DNA of 64,000 bases from Protea cynaroides. Its lineage: Eukaryota > Streptophyta > Magnoliopsida > Proteales > Proteaceae. Shown here one piece after another: positions 63,701 to 64,000 of this stretch. The stretch's first letter is position 1; each line of letters begins with the position of its first letter. The translations under genes were made by a program, and so were the position numbers. The notes beneath the pieces were generated by a model. It did not search any database. It saw only the letters and a program-made list of their open reading frames with translations, and had not been told where the DNA came from. The stretch is from contig CM053267.1 in the NCBI GenBank assembly GCA_028583415.1, forward strand, positions 40,717,834 to 40,781,833, read 5' to 3'.

Positions 63701-64000
63701 GGGGAATCAAACCAATGGAGGGAATGGAAGGATAGGGAGCTATCTTAGGTCAGGGTCTCTCACCCCACTGCATCTCACAGGCACAACTGAATCTCACAGC
63801 AATAATGACTTTAATCATATATCTTGACTGCCTTAAGCTTAGGCCCTCACATTTTTTAGATAGGTTGCAACAAGGGATCCTAACATGGAAAGCCAAAATA
63901 CCCAAGGAAGGGAAATCCTAGCAAATGCTACTGGAACTAATTAGGAAAGAAATGCTTGTAAGAATTTACTATATTTAGACATGCCTCAATTATTTTAAAA
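60799..64000 (-). mobile_element. LTR retroelement without recognisable gag-pol (runs past right edge)
   Basis: Two direct repeats, 60799 to at least 61150 and 63646 to 64000 (edge), share tgactgccttaagcttaggc-like and ggttgcaacaagggatccta phrases in order. On the minus strand the right repeat is followed by a primer-binding-like site (plus strand gctctaatacca, 63605-63616; minus TGGTATTAGAGC, one mismatch from the initiator-Met tRNA site as I remember it). A frame with VADGSSQNSVPIGEPTQHQL and SMEQRFESQC comes next. Further left are acidic frames with stops (ESVTKGKDHVLCKVDN; VTVTYDILDADCEVKHIEFL) and a frame at 62344-62670. No protease, RT or integrase motif was found. The stretch 61930-62400 resembles the LTR weakly and could be a third, older LTR. 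Confidence 0.65.

Overview
The window is nuclear DNA of a flowering plant. It is AT-rich, its genes have GT-AG introns, and it carries plant-specific families (an STP sugar carrier, a PLS-class PPR protein, a GUB_WAK extracellular protein, a WRKY remnant), Au-SINE tails and insertions of plastid DNA. The species cannot be named from the sequence; the long, transposon-filled introns suit a perennial dicot or magnoliid, which is only a guess.

Layout. 1-3770: 5' half of a dead copy of a SWAP/SURP splicing-factor gene (minus strand). 3970-6770: decayed Ty1/copia element. 6.8-17 kb: a gene-free transposon nest. It holds a probable LTR-retroelement remnant, organelle-derived pieces and a family of palindromic elements whose ends are themselves hairpins, partly amplified in tandem. 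17554-21144: intact five-exon hexose/H+ symporter gene (STP13-like, plus strand). 22420-24510: non-autonomous hAT element with a perfect 8-bp target duplication. 25677-26630: WRKY group IIb pseudogene without its zipper exon and WRKY domain. 27297-28687: element with long terminal inverted repeats. 30180-38141: intact four-exon SWAP/SURP gene (minus strand), the live partner of the copy at the left edge; its third intron holds a plastid psbJ fragment. 40141-44224: five-exon dienelactone-hydrolase-family gene (minus). 44.2-48.8 kb: repeats, including a second hAT element with a perfect 8-bp target duplication. 48866-50127: three-exon secreted/membrane GUB_WAK protein without kinase (plus). 50767-52194: intronless E-class PPR gene (plus). 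53060-60162: last ten exons of a VPS35L-like gene (minus), with a solo LTR in one intron and a retroelement upstream. The window ends inside that retroelement.

The genes are ordinary, unrelated single loci with no operon-like logic: pre-mRNA splicing (SWAP), sugar uptake (STP13), alpha/beta hydrolase metabolism (DLH), cell-wall-facing protein (GUB_WAK), organelle RNA processing (PPR) and endosomal recycling (VPS35L). No new enzymatic or defence system is visible. What stands out is structural: the nested-hairpin repeat family with tandem amplification at 8.9-16.8 kb, the roughly 34.5-kb-spaced duplication of the SWAP locus with one copy dying, and two hAT insertions and one solo LTR whose exact ends and target duplications can be read.

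Exon borders were set by reading GT/AG sites and checking that phases join. Product names rest on remembered family features, not on a search.
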